A DNA stretch of 23,456 nt from Patescibacteria group bacterium (lineage in GTDB: Bacteria; Patescibacteriota; Dojkabacteria; JAKAPS01; JAJZLI01): positions 1 through 23,456 of the forward strand of contig JAMCRT010000005.1 of assembly GCA_023380695.1 (NCBI GenBank). Reading direction: 5' to 3'. Below the pieces are notes generated by a model. The model was not told the origin of the DNA and searched no databases. It saw only the letters and a list, made by a program, of their open reading frames with translations. Both the position numbers and the translations under genes were made by a program. How positions within the stretch are numbered: the stretch's first letter is position 1; each line of letters opens with the position of its first letter. Shown one piece after another: positions 1 to 7,226 of this stretch.

Positions 1-978
1 TATAGTCTGTCTGCTAATATGAAGCTTCTCTGTTGCTTTTTTCTGTGTATAAAATGGAGTTGAAAATATATAATCAATAAATTTATGTGTATTTGAGGAA
101 AAAACAAATTTCTTATTTAACTTATCTTCATACTCTTTTTGTAAGTGTTTTATTTTTAGTACTATCGAAGTTGTTACTTCAGATTGTATCCTAATTGCAT
201 CAAGCATATATATCACCCAATTTTTCCAACTATTTTCAAATGTAATATTGTTGAGATTTCTATAATAATCTCCCTTGTTCTCTAAAATAAATCCACTAAT
301 AAAAAGTATCGGATAAGGTAATATTTTTTGTAATATTAAATATAAAACTATTAATATTCTTCCAGTTCTTCCATTACCGTCATAAAATGGATGAATGGCT
401 TCAAACTGATAATGTAAAATGCTAACTTTAATCAAAGGGTCTATTGTATTAACATTGTCATTAAAAAAAAGTTCAAAATTTTTTAACAAATCTCTAATAA
501 AATCTTCATTTTCTGGTGGAGTATATATTACTTTTTTTAGAGTAGTATTAACAATTTTTGTACCAGGCAACTTCCTAATACCAGATTTATTTGGTTCTAA
601 TATTCTTTGAATGTTTATATAATCATTTGTAGATAAGAAAGATTTTTGTTCTATTAAATTAAATCCGTATATTATTGCATCTTTATAATATATAACTTCT
701 TTCTGTGGTTTAGATATTTCTTTTTTATCAAATAATTCGGCTTGAAAAACCTCTGCTATAGTTGTATTTATATTTTCAATCTCAGAACTTGCTCTTGCTT
801 CAATTGTAGATAAGAGACTCACTAAAAGAAATGGATTTTTTAACTCCATTACTGCAAATTTCAAACTGTATAATGATTTATTTGCTTCATTTACTGCCTT
901 TAATATATCAATATCATCAAAATTAAAATCTGGAGGAATTAGCGGTAAACTATTATATGGAACATCTTTACTAATCAT
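1..978 (-). CDS. Fic-domain AMP transferase family protein (C-terminus beyond window)
   Basis: Fic proteins usually transfer AMP from ATP to a hydroxyl of a target protein. The frame runs open from ATG 978 to base 1 (326 codons), so the C-terminus is missing. The Fic loop HPFYDGNGRTGR is intact at residues 196-207, with catalytic His196 and the phosphate-binding GNGR. An inhibitory-helix motif SSEIEN at 64-69 fits (S/T)xxxE(G/N), the autoinhibition signature of class II Fic proteins. The N-terminal part resembles the Fic_N domain. The last visible residues (TEKLHISRQTI) look like the recognition helix of a C-terminal winged helix, typical of this architecture. No convincing promoter or Shine-Dalgarno precedes the ATG, but copies of CATGTTAAA lie at 976-984 and 1019-1027. 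Family sure; target unknown. Confidence 0.93.
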   Translation of the reverse strand, partial: MISKDVPYNSLPLIPPDFNFDDIDILKAVNEANKSLYSLKFAVMELKNPFLLVSLLSTIEARASSEIENINTTIAEVFQAELFDKKEISKPQKEVIYYKDAIIYGFNLIEQKSFLSTNDYINIQRILEPNKSGIRKLPGTKIVNTTLKKVIYTPPENEDFIRDLLKNFELFFNDNVNTIDPLIKVSILHYQFEAIHPFYDGNGRTGRILIVLYLILQKILPYPILFISGFILENKGDYYRNLNNITFENSWKNWVIYMLDAIRIQSEVTTSIVLKIKHLQKEYEDKLNKKFVFSSNTHKFIDYIFSTPFYTQKKATEKLHISRQTI

Positions 979-1261
979 GTTAAAATGATTGGCACACATT
1001 TAACACAAAAACAAGTTCATGTTAAATAGCTTAACAGGTCAATCTTAATTTTAGTTTTAATTTTGTTCAATATAAAGTTTGCCCTGTATAGCTAGCAATT
1101 GGGAAAATCCCCATAGTCTTCGTCTATCCACTAATATCCTGAAATTGTAAAACAGTGTTTGAGTAATCAGAATAAATTTATGATAAGAACTCTTAAATAA
1201 ATAAAATTTTTAAGAATTAATAATCTTTATTTTTTTATCATATAACATTTATTCTATATAA

Positions 1262-1291
1262 CCATCGGGAGACCATAGGCGATATTCGAAC
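1262..1291 (-). repeat. tRNA-3'-end-like remnant upstream of the first Fic gene
   Basis: On the minus strand this 30-nt stretch begins GTTCGAA, like a T-loop, and ends CCGATGG, like the 3' end and flank of tRNA-Ser(CGA). The same two ends, also 30 nt apart, occur at 12464-12493 upstream of the second Fic gene in the same orientation relative to it. The middle does not match and no T-stem can pair, so this is not a functional tRNA. It could be an old attachment-site scar. Confidence 0.35.
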
Positions 1292-1525
1292 TTTTTTCTT
1301 TTATTAAGAATTAGGTTGAACGGTTTAAATTATTTAAAGGCTATCTTAATTCTAAGCTCATAACCTTTATTAACACAATTAGAAGCGACTCTTTACATTT
1401 CTCTTTTACTGTTGTTTTTTCATATATATCTGGAAAACATCTTTAGAATAATATTTATTTCTTAAATTTATATACCATTCCTTAAAATAGTCCAAAAAGT
1501 TTACATTTATTGAATGAAACATTTC

Positions 1526-1566
1526 CAGATAGTTTCATTGACTTAGTGAAACTATCTGTATATAAT
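1526..1566 (+). promoter_or_regulatory. Promoter with overlapping perfect 12-bp inverted repeat
   Basis: The -35 TTGACT (1538-1543), a 17-bp spacer and the -10 TATAAT (1561-1566) stand 6 nt before ATG 1573, so transcription should begin at or next to the start codon. A perfect inverted repeat, CAGATAGTTTCA (1526-1537) and TGAAACTATCTG (1547-1558), encloses the -35 and fills most of the spacer. A bound repressor would block RNA polymerase there. Confidence 0.8.
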
Positions 1567-1572
1567 ATTATC

Positions 1573-2901
1573 ATGGAACTAAAAAATACTTTAAAAACAA
1601 TAATAAGCAACTTTCACAACAGTGATTTACCAGAAGTATTACCCAGAGACAAAGAAATACCAACTAACATAAATTATATTGTAGCGGTAATTGGAGCAAG
1701 AAAAGCAGGAAAGACATATCTTGTCTTTGAAACAATAAAAAAACTTATAGAATCTGGTATTCGAAAAAAGCAAATAATATATATTAACTTTGAAGATGAA
1801 AGGTTAAATGAATTGAAGGCAAGTCAGCTTGATTATATACTTCAAGCATATAGAGAACTATATCCTAATATAAACATGAATGATGTATACATATTCCTAG
1901 ATGAAATTCAAAATGTAAAAGGGTGGGAAAAATTTGTTCGTAGGATATTTGAATCTATTACAAAAAACATAGTTATCACAGGATCAAATTCAACTCTATT
2001 AGGTAGTGAAATTGCCACAACACTAAGTGGCAGAACTTATACTGTAGAACTTTTTCCTCTTTCATTTAAAGAATTTTTAGAATTTAAAGGAATCACGAAC
2101 AAATTAAATGACTATTATAATTCTACCTATAAAGCAAGAATGATGAATGGATTAGAGGAATACTTACTTTATGGTGGAATTCCAGATATTGTTAAATCAG
2201 ATAAATCTTTAAAAATAGCTTTATTGCAAGAACATTTTAATACTGTCATTTTTAAAGACCTAATTCAAAGATATAAAATAACTAATTTAGAAATAATTTC
2301 TTTGTTTCTAAAACAATTAGTTAATTCTAATAGCAAAGAATTTTCAATAAATAAAATCTATAACTCATTTAGATCAATTGGATTAAAAACTGGAAGAGAT
2401 ATTCTTTATGAATACCTTATATATACCCAAAATATCTACTTTTCTTTTGTATTGAACAAATACGAAAGAAATCTTCGGATTAGAGAACAAACAAGCAAAA
2501 AATTTTACTCTATTGATACTGGGCTTGTTAATGCAATACTTTCAAAGGGTTTTGATAGCAAAACAAAATTATTCGAGAATATGTTATTTTTAAGTCTATA
2601 TCGCAATAATAAAGAAATATATTTCTATAAAGAGGAACAAGTAGAGTGTGACTTTATTTTATATGAAAAAGATAAAGCCAAAGAAGCAATACAGGTATCT
2701 TATTCTATTGAAGAGCAAAATACAAAAAACAGAGAAATAACTGGGCTTATAAAAGCATGTAAAGCTTTAAATTTACATGAAGGCACTATTATTATTTATG
2801 ATGGGTATAGAACAGAAGAAGAAGTCGAAAGTATAAAAATACATATTATTCCCGCTATAGAATACCTTCTGTCATATGATCTTGTATATATTCCGAAGTA
2901 A
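1573..2901 (+). CDS. AAA-family ATPase with DUF4143 C-terminal domain
   Basis: This 442-residue protein has the usual AAA_14 plus DUF4143 layout. Walker A is GARKAGKT (41-48), Walker B YIFLDEIQ (105-112) and the sensor-like ITGSNS lies at 135-140, followed by GGIPDIV at 201-207. The C-terminal part contains VECDFILYEKDKAKEAIQVS, resembling the degenerate PD-(D/E)xK-like fold of DUF4143. The family is widespread, often mobile, and its cellular role is poorly known. The frame is open upstream to a TTG at 1510, but the promoter lies inside that stretch, so ATG 1573 is the start and the mRNA is predicted leaderless. The gene stands alone, between a Fic gene and tRNA-Ser(UGA). The dyad on the promoter suggests repression, perhaps by a factor not in the window. 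Confidence 0.9.
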   Translation: MELKNTLKTIISNFHNSDLPEVLPRDKEIPTNINYIVAVIGARKAGKTYLVFETIKKLIESGIRKKQIIYINFEDERLNELKASQLDYILQAYRELYPNINMNDVYIFLDEIQNVKGWEKFVRRIFESITKNIVITGSNSTLLGSEIATTLSGRTYTVELFPLSFKEFLEFKGITNKLNDYYNSTYKARMMNGLEEYLLYGGIPDIVKSDKSLKIALLQEHFNTVIFKDLIQRYKITNLEIISLFLKQLVNSNSKEFSINKIYNSFRSIGLKTGRDILYEYLIYTQNIYFSFVLNKYERNLRIREQTSKKFYSIDTGLVNAILSKGFDSKTKLFENMLFLSLYRNNKEIYFYKEEQVECDFILYEKDKAKEAIQVSYSIEEQNTKNREITGLIKACKALNLHEGTIIIYDGYRTEEEVESIKIHIIPAIEYLLSYDLVYIPK

Positions 2902-3072
2902 GTCGCTTTTCGAGAATTAACTCTATATCTAATGGATATCATTGTAGCACTTCCACCATATTCTTCTTCATCAACCAAAATATTTGTCACTAATGGCAAA
3001 ACTTTTTTATTGAAGATAATATTGAATACATACTGTGAACTATATAACAAAAATTCAATACATCACAATCAT

Positions 3073-3160
3073 CGGAGAGAGTGAGATTCGAACTCACGAG
3101 AGGCTTTTGACCCCTGACAGTTTTCAAGACTGTTACCTTAAACCACTCGGTCATCTCTCC
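3073..3160 (-). tRNA. tRNA-Ser(UGA)
   Basis: Acceptor strands GGAGAGA and TCTCTCC pair. The anticodon loop CTTGAAA carries TGA, a long serine-type variable arm follows, and the T-arm GTGAG-TTCGAAT-CTCAC is perfect. The discriminator is G and CCA is not encoded. It lies between the ATPase and peroxiredoxin genes. The 3' flank (GATGATTGTGA) resembles that of tRNA-Ser(CGA), suggesting an old duplication. Confidence 0.95.
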
Positions 3161-3245
3161 TTGATAATAATTGTATCATTATATTACACAACAATTATAA
3201 TTGTAAATTTATTAATATATTGAAAAATATTTAAGAGGATTAAAT

Positions 3246-3848
3246 CTATATAGCTGATGCAACATTACCTACTAATTTCTCAGAAGGTTTTAATGTTTTA
3301 TCTTTCTCTGACCATTTTGCAGGACAAGCTTCTCCTGGATGTGTTGATACATAGATATATGCTTTTAATTTTCTTACCAGTTCATCAGCATCTCTTCCAA
3401 CATCAAATGCATTTATCTCTGCAGAAACTAATACTCCTACAGGATTGATTATAAGTGTAGCTCTAAGAGCATGTCCCTCTTCATAATCATATACATTAAA
3501 CATTTGAGCTAAATTAGCAGTAGGATCTGCACCCATTTCAAACTTTATATCTTTTAATAATCTTTCTGTAGATTGCCAAGCCATATGTACAAACTTAGTA
3601 TCAGTACTAATAGATATTAAATCTACATTTAAAGAACTTATTTCTTTATATTTATTTCCAAAGTCAGCAAGTTCAGTAGGGCATACAAATGTAAAATCAG
3701 CAGGATAAAAAACCAATACAGTCCATTTTTTATTACTTTTTCCTGGATTAAAGCTAAATGTTCCGAATTTTTTAGTTTGTGGGTTAAATGTATCTATTTT
3801 AAATGTAGGGACTACTTCACCAACAGATACAATATCAAAATCTTCCAT
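3246..3848 (-). CDS. Typical 2-Cys peroxiredoxin (AhpC/Prx type)
   Basis: Reduces hydrogen peroxide and organic hydroperoxides in the cytoplasm using a cysteine pair. The 200-residue length matches the family. The peroxidatic Cys56 lies in FTFVCPTE, Arg129 in ALRATLII completes the active site, and the resolving Cys175 lies in GEACPAKW, so this is a typical 2-Cys enzyme. No reductase (AhpF or a thioredoxin system) is adjacent. The -35 TTTACA, 17-bp spacer and -10 TATAAT end 7 nt before the ATG, so a leaderless mRNA is expected. It is a single gene, divergent from nothing close and followed on its own strand by tRNA-Ser(UGA). Such stand-alone peroxiredoxins are common in reduced genomes. Confidence 0.95.
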   Translation of the reverse strand: MEDFDIVSVGEVVPTFKIDTFNPQTKKFGTFSFNPGKSNKKWTVLVFYPADFTFVCPTELADFGNKYKEISSLNVDLISISTDTKFVHMAWQSTERLLKDIKFEMGADPTANLAQMFNVYDYEEGHALRATLIINPVGVLVSAEINAFDVGRDADELVRKLKAYIYVSTHPGEACPAKWSEKDKTLKPSEKLVGNVASAI

Positions 3849-3855
3849 GATTTAT

Positions 3856-3884
3856 ATTATACTATATAAGTATAGGTTTGTAAA
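3856..3884 (-). promoter_or_regulatory. Promoter of the peroxiredoxin gene (leaderless spacing)
   Basis: On the minus strand, TTTACA (3884-3879), a 17-bp spacer and a consensus TATAAT (3861-3856) are followed by 7 nt and then ATG 3848. No Shine-Dalgarno is present. Confidence 0.75.
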
Positions 3885-3896
3885 ATATAAGTCTTG

Positions 3897-3955
3897 TCCA
3901 ATACGAAAACACACTGAAATGAGGATTGATTCTAATACAAAAACACACCAAAAAT
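3897..3955. repeat. Two imperfect direct copies of a ~24-nt unit
   Basis: TCCAATACGAAAACACAC begins at 3897 and TCTAATACAAAAACACAC at 3931: 16 of 18 bases agree, with copy starts 34 bp apart. They lie between the peroxiredoxin promoter and the end of the abiE operon. Two copies are too few for a CRISPR array. Role unknown. Confidence 0.5.
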
Positions 3956-3962
3956 AGAATTG

Positions 3963-3996
3963 AAAAAGACTAAATACTATAATTAGTATTAAGTCT
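3963..3996 (-). terminator. Intrinsic terminator of the abiE operon
   Basis: On the minus strand a 13-bp stem, AGACTTAATACTA with TAGTATTTAGTCT (one mismatch), closes on a 4-nt loop and is followed by TTTTT. It overlaps the stop codon of the toxin gene. The stem is AT-rich, so its strength is uncertain. Confidence 0.6.
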
Positions 3997-4765
3997 GTAT
4001 AGATTTGGTCTCATCTAGCAATTTTATTAATGATTCCTTCAAGTAAGGGATAATGACTCTCTGTTTTAAAGGAAGAAATTTATTCAAATCATCTTTTAAT
4101 TTTTTATCATTAAAGTCTAGAACTACTTTTCTTATTTCTTCTAAATTTATATCTTTCGCATATAAACTCATTTTCTTTTTTAATAATCTATTATCTATTT
4201 CTACACCACGACCCAGAAGAAACCATATATCAAATAAATCTCTACCCTTAGATCTTCCTATTAAAGCTCTGATTTTTTCTACCAATATTTCAGAAGCACT
4301 GAATACTTTAATTATAGACGAATATGGTATAGGGATTGATGATACAAGTAAAGATGTATTTTTTTCTAACCATTCTTCTTTTGTATTGACGTCAATTCTT
4401 ATATTTAATGGATATGGCAATGAATTATCTTCATATCTAATCTTTGCTTTAAAGTTATCATACTTATTTTCAATAATGATTAGACTTATACCAGGTAAAA
4501 AATTTTGGATATCCTTAATACTTTTTTCAAATAATGTTTTTATATCTGAATAAGTTAATTTAGAATCAAAATCTAAATCTTCACTAAAGCGCATTGAATT
4601 ATATATTAATCTTAATGCAGTTCCTCCTTTAAAAAAAACTTTTTCACTATTTTTGGTTTGATATAGAGCCCCAAGGAAAACTAACTGAATATATTCTCTC
4701 ATAACGGTGTATTCATCAATTCCCCAACTAGAAGAATATTTTTTAAAATCTATATTGCTAATCAT
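3989..4765 (-). CDS. abiEii: AbiEii-type nucleotidyltransferase toxin
   Basis: Toxin half of an AbiE system. AbiEii proteins are nucleotidyltransferases; well-studied relatives modify tRNA or otherwise arrest growth, and some give phage resistance by abortive infection. The 258-residue protein has the family signature: VFFKGGTALRLIY at 43-55, then RFSEDLDFD at 59-67, whose Asp63 and Asp65 should bind the metal. A later conserved block, IGRSKGRDLFDIWFLLGRG, is also present. The gene lies 44 bp downstream of the antitoxin gene and ends in the terminator at 3963-3996. A TATAAT lies just before its ATG but without a good -35, so co-transcription with the antitoxin is more likely. All key residues are present, so it should be active. 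Confidence 0.9.
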   Translation of the reverse strand: MISNIDFKKYSSSWGIDEYTVMREYIQLVFLGALYQTKNSEKVFFKGGTALRLIYNSMRFSEDLDFDSKLTYSDIKTLFEKSIKDIQNFLPGISLIIIENKYDNFKAKIRYEDNSLPYPLNIRIDVNTKEEWLEKNTSLLVSSIPIPYSSIIKVFSASEILVEKIRALIGRSKGRDLFDIWFLLGRGVEIDNRLLKKKMSLYAKDINLEEIRKVVLDFNDKKLKDDLNKFLPLKQRVIIPYLKESLIKLLDETKSIQT

Positions 4766-4809
4766 TTTATTATACTATTAAATAATCTATTAAAACACTG
4801 GATTCCCGC

Positions 4810-5343
4810 CTATGATGCAATTTTTTTTAATTCATCCACATCTATTTCCGAGAGATTCCATTCATCAAAATTTAAATTATTCCCTCTTAAAGCTGCAAAA
4901 TATATACTATCAATAATAGCTTTTTCTTTAGATGCAATATTAAAATTTATATTTTCATTACCAGTATAAAAAAGTGATATTTTTATTTTATTATATTTAT
5001 ATTCTATATTATTAAATATGAATGTTCTCGCTTTCTTAGTAGATATGGATGTTATTGTGAATGGAGATTGATTAACAATTCCATAGTACACTAAAGCAGT
5101 ATCTAAAGAAATATAGGAAGGAGAGTATAGGTTATTTGCTATAGAGAAATTAGAAGGTGCATTATCTTTAATATAATAGATACCTCTTTTTATACTTACT
5201 AAAATTCCTTTTTTTAACATCCTATTAATAAGAATTAATAGATAATGATTATCATTAATATCAATAAGATTCCTAATATCTTGAATCGTAAAGATTTGCT
5301 TATCAGAACTTTTTAATTTTACATATGTATCCAATATTTTCAT
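4810..5343 (-). CDS. abiEi: AbiEi-type antitoxin and autorepressor
   Basis: This 177-residue protein begins with a winged helix (about residues 1-58: FTIQDIRNLI, then INRMLKKGILVSIKRGIYYI) and continues with the AbiEi antitoxin region, including YSPSYISLDTALVYYGI and TSISTKKARTF. In known AbiE systems the antitoxin represses its own promoter by binding inverted repeats and also neutralises the toxin. That fits the 13-bp-arm dyad lying over this gene's -10. The order antitoxin then toxin is canonical. Unlike most genes here it has a leader of about 14 nt and no clear Shine-Dalgarno. Family assignment is firm; DNA binding is inferred. Confidence 0.88.
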   Translation of the reverse strand: MKILDTYVKLKSSDKQIFTIQDIRNLIDINDNHYLLILINRMLKKGILVSIKRGIYYIKDNAPSNFSIANNLYSPSYISLDTALVYYGIVNQSPFTITSISTKKARTFIFNNIEYKYNKIKISLFYTGNENINFNIASKEKAIIDSIYFAALRGNNLNFDEWNLSEIDVDELKKIAS

Positions 5344-5349
5344 ACATGA

Positions 5350-5394
5350 CAGTTAATATACATTATTGTATATTAACTGCGATGTATATGTCAA
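5350..5394 (-). promoter_or_regulatory. abiE promoter with a 13-bp-arm palindromic operator over the -10
   Basis: On the minus strand a consensus -35 TTGACA (5394-5389), an 18-bp spacer and TACAAT (5370-5365) precede ATG 5343 by 21 nt. A perfect inverted repeat, CAGTTAATATACA (5350-5362) and TGTATATTAACTG (5367-5379) with a 4-bp centre, covers the -10 and the predicted start site. It is the expected binding site of AbiEi. Confidence 0.82.
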
Positions 5395-5449
5395 TAATAC
5401 ATTTATAATATTAACATTGAATAATCAAATTTTGAAGTATGAATAATAT

Positions 5450-6116
5450 TTATTTTTTTATTATCCTTACAAGACACTGATACTGATTTCCTTGTAATAT
5501 TTTAAGGTAAAGACTTTCCTTTTCACATAAATCAGAAAGAAACTTTATATTAAAATGTACCCAATTAAAACTCTCTCCGATCTTATTTTTTCATACAGAT
5601 TGAAGTTTAATTACAAAATAATCCTTGTTACGTAAATTTATTGAGATAGCTAAAATTTGGCCATCACTTTTTTAGCAAACTAGAAAGTTTTCTTAGTAAT
5701 TCACTTGTTTTTTCTATAGTTTCCCCTATACCTAGATTGTTCTCAAAGCATGTGATCGTATCAAATTTTCTTTCATGGGAATTAAATATATCTGCAACTA
5801 CACAAGTTTTACAACCATTCATTTTTGCAACATCAATAACATTCTGAGATATATCAATCCTCAATACTTGTCCATGCTTAGCCAAAAGTGGAATATAATT
5901 ACCAGTTCCACAACCAACATCTAAAATATCACCATAAGACAAATTAATTAATCTGTACTCTAATCTTGACAATTGGTTTGTTTTCCTAAAATATCTTTTG
6001 AGACTACGCTCAGATAATTCTCCAGAAGAATCTTTAAAATAAAACTTACTTCTATCTCCTTTAGAATAAGCTTTCAAAACTTCACCGAACACATCCATTG
6101 AATGTATCTTTCCCAT
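5450..6116 (-). pseudogene. Decayed class I SAM-dependent methyltransferase
   Basis: The intact first 150 codons (6116-5664) give the N-terminal half of a class I methyltransferase: motif I ILDVGCGTGNYIPLL, then VLRIDIS, FDTITCFENNLGIG and SELLRKLSSLLKK, where the frame stops at TGA. The homologous continuation is readable in another frame to 5450: SDGQILAISINLRNKDYFV, then KNKIGESFNWVHFNIKF and a plausible end, LVRIIKK. Removing one A from the run at about 5668-5673 restores the frame. A second lesion is an in-frame TGA (5593-5591) just before KNKIGES, where a Trp would fit. Two independent lesions argue for a pseudogene rather than a single sequencing error. It lies just downstream of tRNA-Ser(GCU). 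The substrate is unknown. Confidence 0.82.
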
Positions 6117-6139
6117 ATTAATACAAGTTTAAATAACTT

Positions 6140-6229
6140 CGGAGAGAGAGAGATTCGAACTCTCGCGGCCCTTGAAAGAACCCTAAGGGTTTAGCAAACC
6201 CTCCCCTTCAGCCTCTTGGGTATCTCTCC
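6140..6229 (-). tRNA. tRNA-Ser(GCU)
   Basis: GGAGAGA pairs with TCTCTCC. The anticodon stem-loop GGGTT-TGCTAAA-CCC region carries GCT, which reads AGC/AGU. A long variable arm (CCCTTAGGGTTCTTTCAAGG region) is followed by the T-arm GAGAG-TTCGAAT-CTCTC. The discriminator is G and CCA is not encoded. Confidence 0.94.
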
Positions 6230-6258
6230 ATAATTTTATAAGTATACCAGAAAAAACT

Positions 6259-6287
6259 TTGATATGAAAAGATTTAAAATGTATAAT
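6259..6287 (+). promoter_or_regulatory. Promoter fixing the start of the next gene at 6294
   Basis: TTGATA (6259-6264), a 17-bp spacer and a consensus TATAAT (6282-6287) are followed by exactly 6 nt and ATG 6294. The in-frame ATG at 6264 overlaps the -35 and cannot be in the transcript. Confidence 0.78.
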
Positions 6288-6293
6288 TTCACT

Positions 6294-7226
6294 ATGAAGA
6301 AATCACATAAAAGCTTTCTCTTTATTATAATAACATTTATATATCTTGGAATAGTTACATACTTTTTTTTACAAACTTATCCACAAATAAAACTTCCTAT
6401 ACTTCATACCAATTATTCACCTTATTCAAAAACAAAATTAAAGGAATTTATAAAATATCTGAATCCATATTCTGATACTATAAAAACTTTTACACCATTA
6501 GAGCATTCATCAAATCTTGAGAGTGTTTCCTTTTATATTTTAAATCCATATACACAAAATGAAAGAGATAGTCTTCTAAGTCATTTCTATAAAAGAGGAT
6601 GGAGTTACAAGATATACCCAAATCATGTTAATTTTCTAAAAAAAGGATATTTAATTACATATTCTTCTTCTAAAAATACAACCTTTACAGAAATATTTAT
6701 TCTCAAAAATAAAATTAAAAATACATCTATATCCAATTTGTTTTTAGTAAAAACATATCCTAATATTGGATCTTACCCATTTACTCAAAATGAAATGATC
6801 AGTGCACTTTATTCACTAAATAACTCATATATAAGTAGTATTACTCAAAGTGGATTTAATTATTATCCTACAAATCTTAAAAACGTATCTACTTTTAAAA
6901 ATAATAAAGTTATAGAAAATATTACTGGATTTGCAATATTAAATAGCTCAAGTCAGTCATCAATCAATACAGTACTTAATTTCTATATAAATAAGTTTAA
7001 AATTTGGGGATATATACCATTTACTGTATATGGAGCAATAATAGATAATAATACAATATATTATCTAAAATATGGACTTGGCGCTGCCACAATAGAAGTA
7101 AAAATTGTTAAGAATAATGCAATGCACTATTCTTTGATTGATTATACACTGGAAGTTACTGCATCTGAGTCAAATAATTACCTTGCAACATTTCAAAAAC
7201 AAGGATGGCAAACTACCTTTAATTAA
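6294..7226 (+). CDS. Membrane-anchored extracytoplasmic protein of unknown function
   Basis: I do not recognise a named family. The 310-residue protein has a short lysine-containing N-terminus, one membrane helix at about residues 8-26 and no cleavage site, so it should be anchored with its body outside. The body is rich in Tyr, Asn, Ser and Thr, common in low-GC surface proteins. It seems to contain repeated units of about 60 residues built around a helix ending in an aromatic pair: LLSHFYKRGWSY, FYINKFKIWGYIPF and, at the very end, TFQKQGWQTTF, with beta-strand-like sequence after the first two. A predicted leaderless promoter sets the start at 6294; an upstream in-frame ATG at 6264 is rejected. 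The gene converges on the phospholipase-D gene, and their ends overlap by 4 bp. Confidence 0.75.
   Translation: MKKSHKSFLFIIITFIYLGIVTYFFLQTYPQIKLPILHTNYSPYSKTKLKEFIKYLNPYSDTIKTFTPLEHSSNLESVSFYILNPYTQNERDSLLSHFYKRGWSYKIYPNHVNFLKKGYLITYSSSKNTTFTEIFILKNKIKNTSISNLFLVKTYPNIGSYPFTQNEMISALYSLNNSYISSITQSGFNYYPTNLKNVSTFKNNKVIENITGFAILNSSSQSSINTVLNFYINKFKIWGYIPFTVYGAIIDNNTIYYLKYGLGAATIEVKIVKNNAMHYSLIDYTLEVTASESNNYLATFQKQGWQTTFN

Larger units (their letters stand above)
979..1572. other. Intergenic stretch without a gene
   Basis: No credible coding frame is seen on either strand. The stretch holds TGTTAA-type boxes next to the Fic gene, including the dyad TGTTAA/TTAACA at 1020-1036; a small GGGAAAATCCCC hairpin near 1100; the tRNA-3'-end-like remnant at 1262-1291; and the promoter of the downstream ATPase gene at 1538-1566. 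It may be the scar of a lost accessory gene, but nothing readable as protein was found. Confidence 0.5.

Noticed and set aside
2796..3050. An 84-codon minus-strand frame overlapping the end of the ATPase gene.
   Set aside because: More than a third lies inside the ATPase gene in antisense, it has no promoter or recognisable motif, and composition is poor. A faint remnant of a lost gene at 2902-3050 cannot be excluded.
3897..3955. A CRISPR array start from the two direct repeats.
   Set aside because: Only two copies, imperfect, with a spacer of about 10-16 nt, and no cas gene in the window.
4053..4553. A 166-codon plus-strand frame opposite the AbiEii gene, and similar long frames opposite the P-type ATPase (9015-9981) and DnaJ.
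   Set aside because: They are antisense shadows of well-supported genes, with low-complexity hydrophobic translations.
5569..5585. CTCTCTCCGAT resembling the 3' end of the serine tRNAs, as a possible attachment site.
   Set aside because: It is the reverse complement of codons for KIGES in the methyltransferase remnant, so it needs no other explanation.
5660..5680. Programmed -1 frameshift at the slippery A-AAA-AAG in the methyltransferase gene.
   Set aside because: The homologous continuation is in the +1 (equivalent to -2) frame, not -1, and a further in-frame TGA follows downstream, so decay explains it better.
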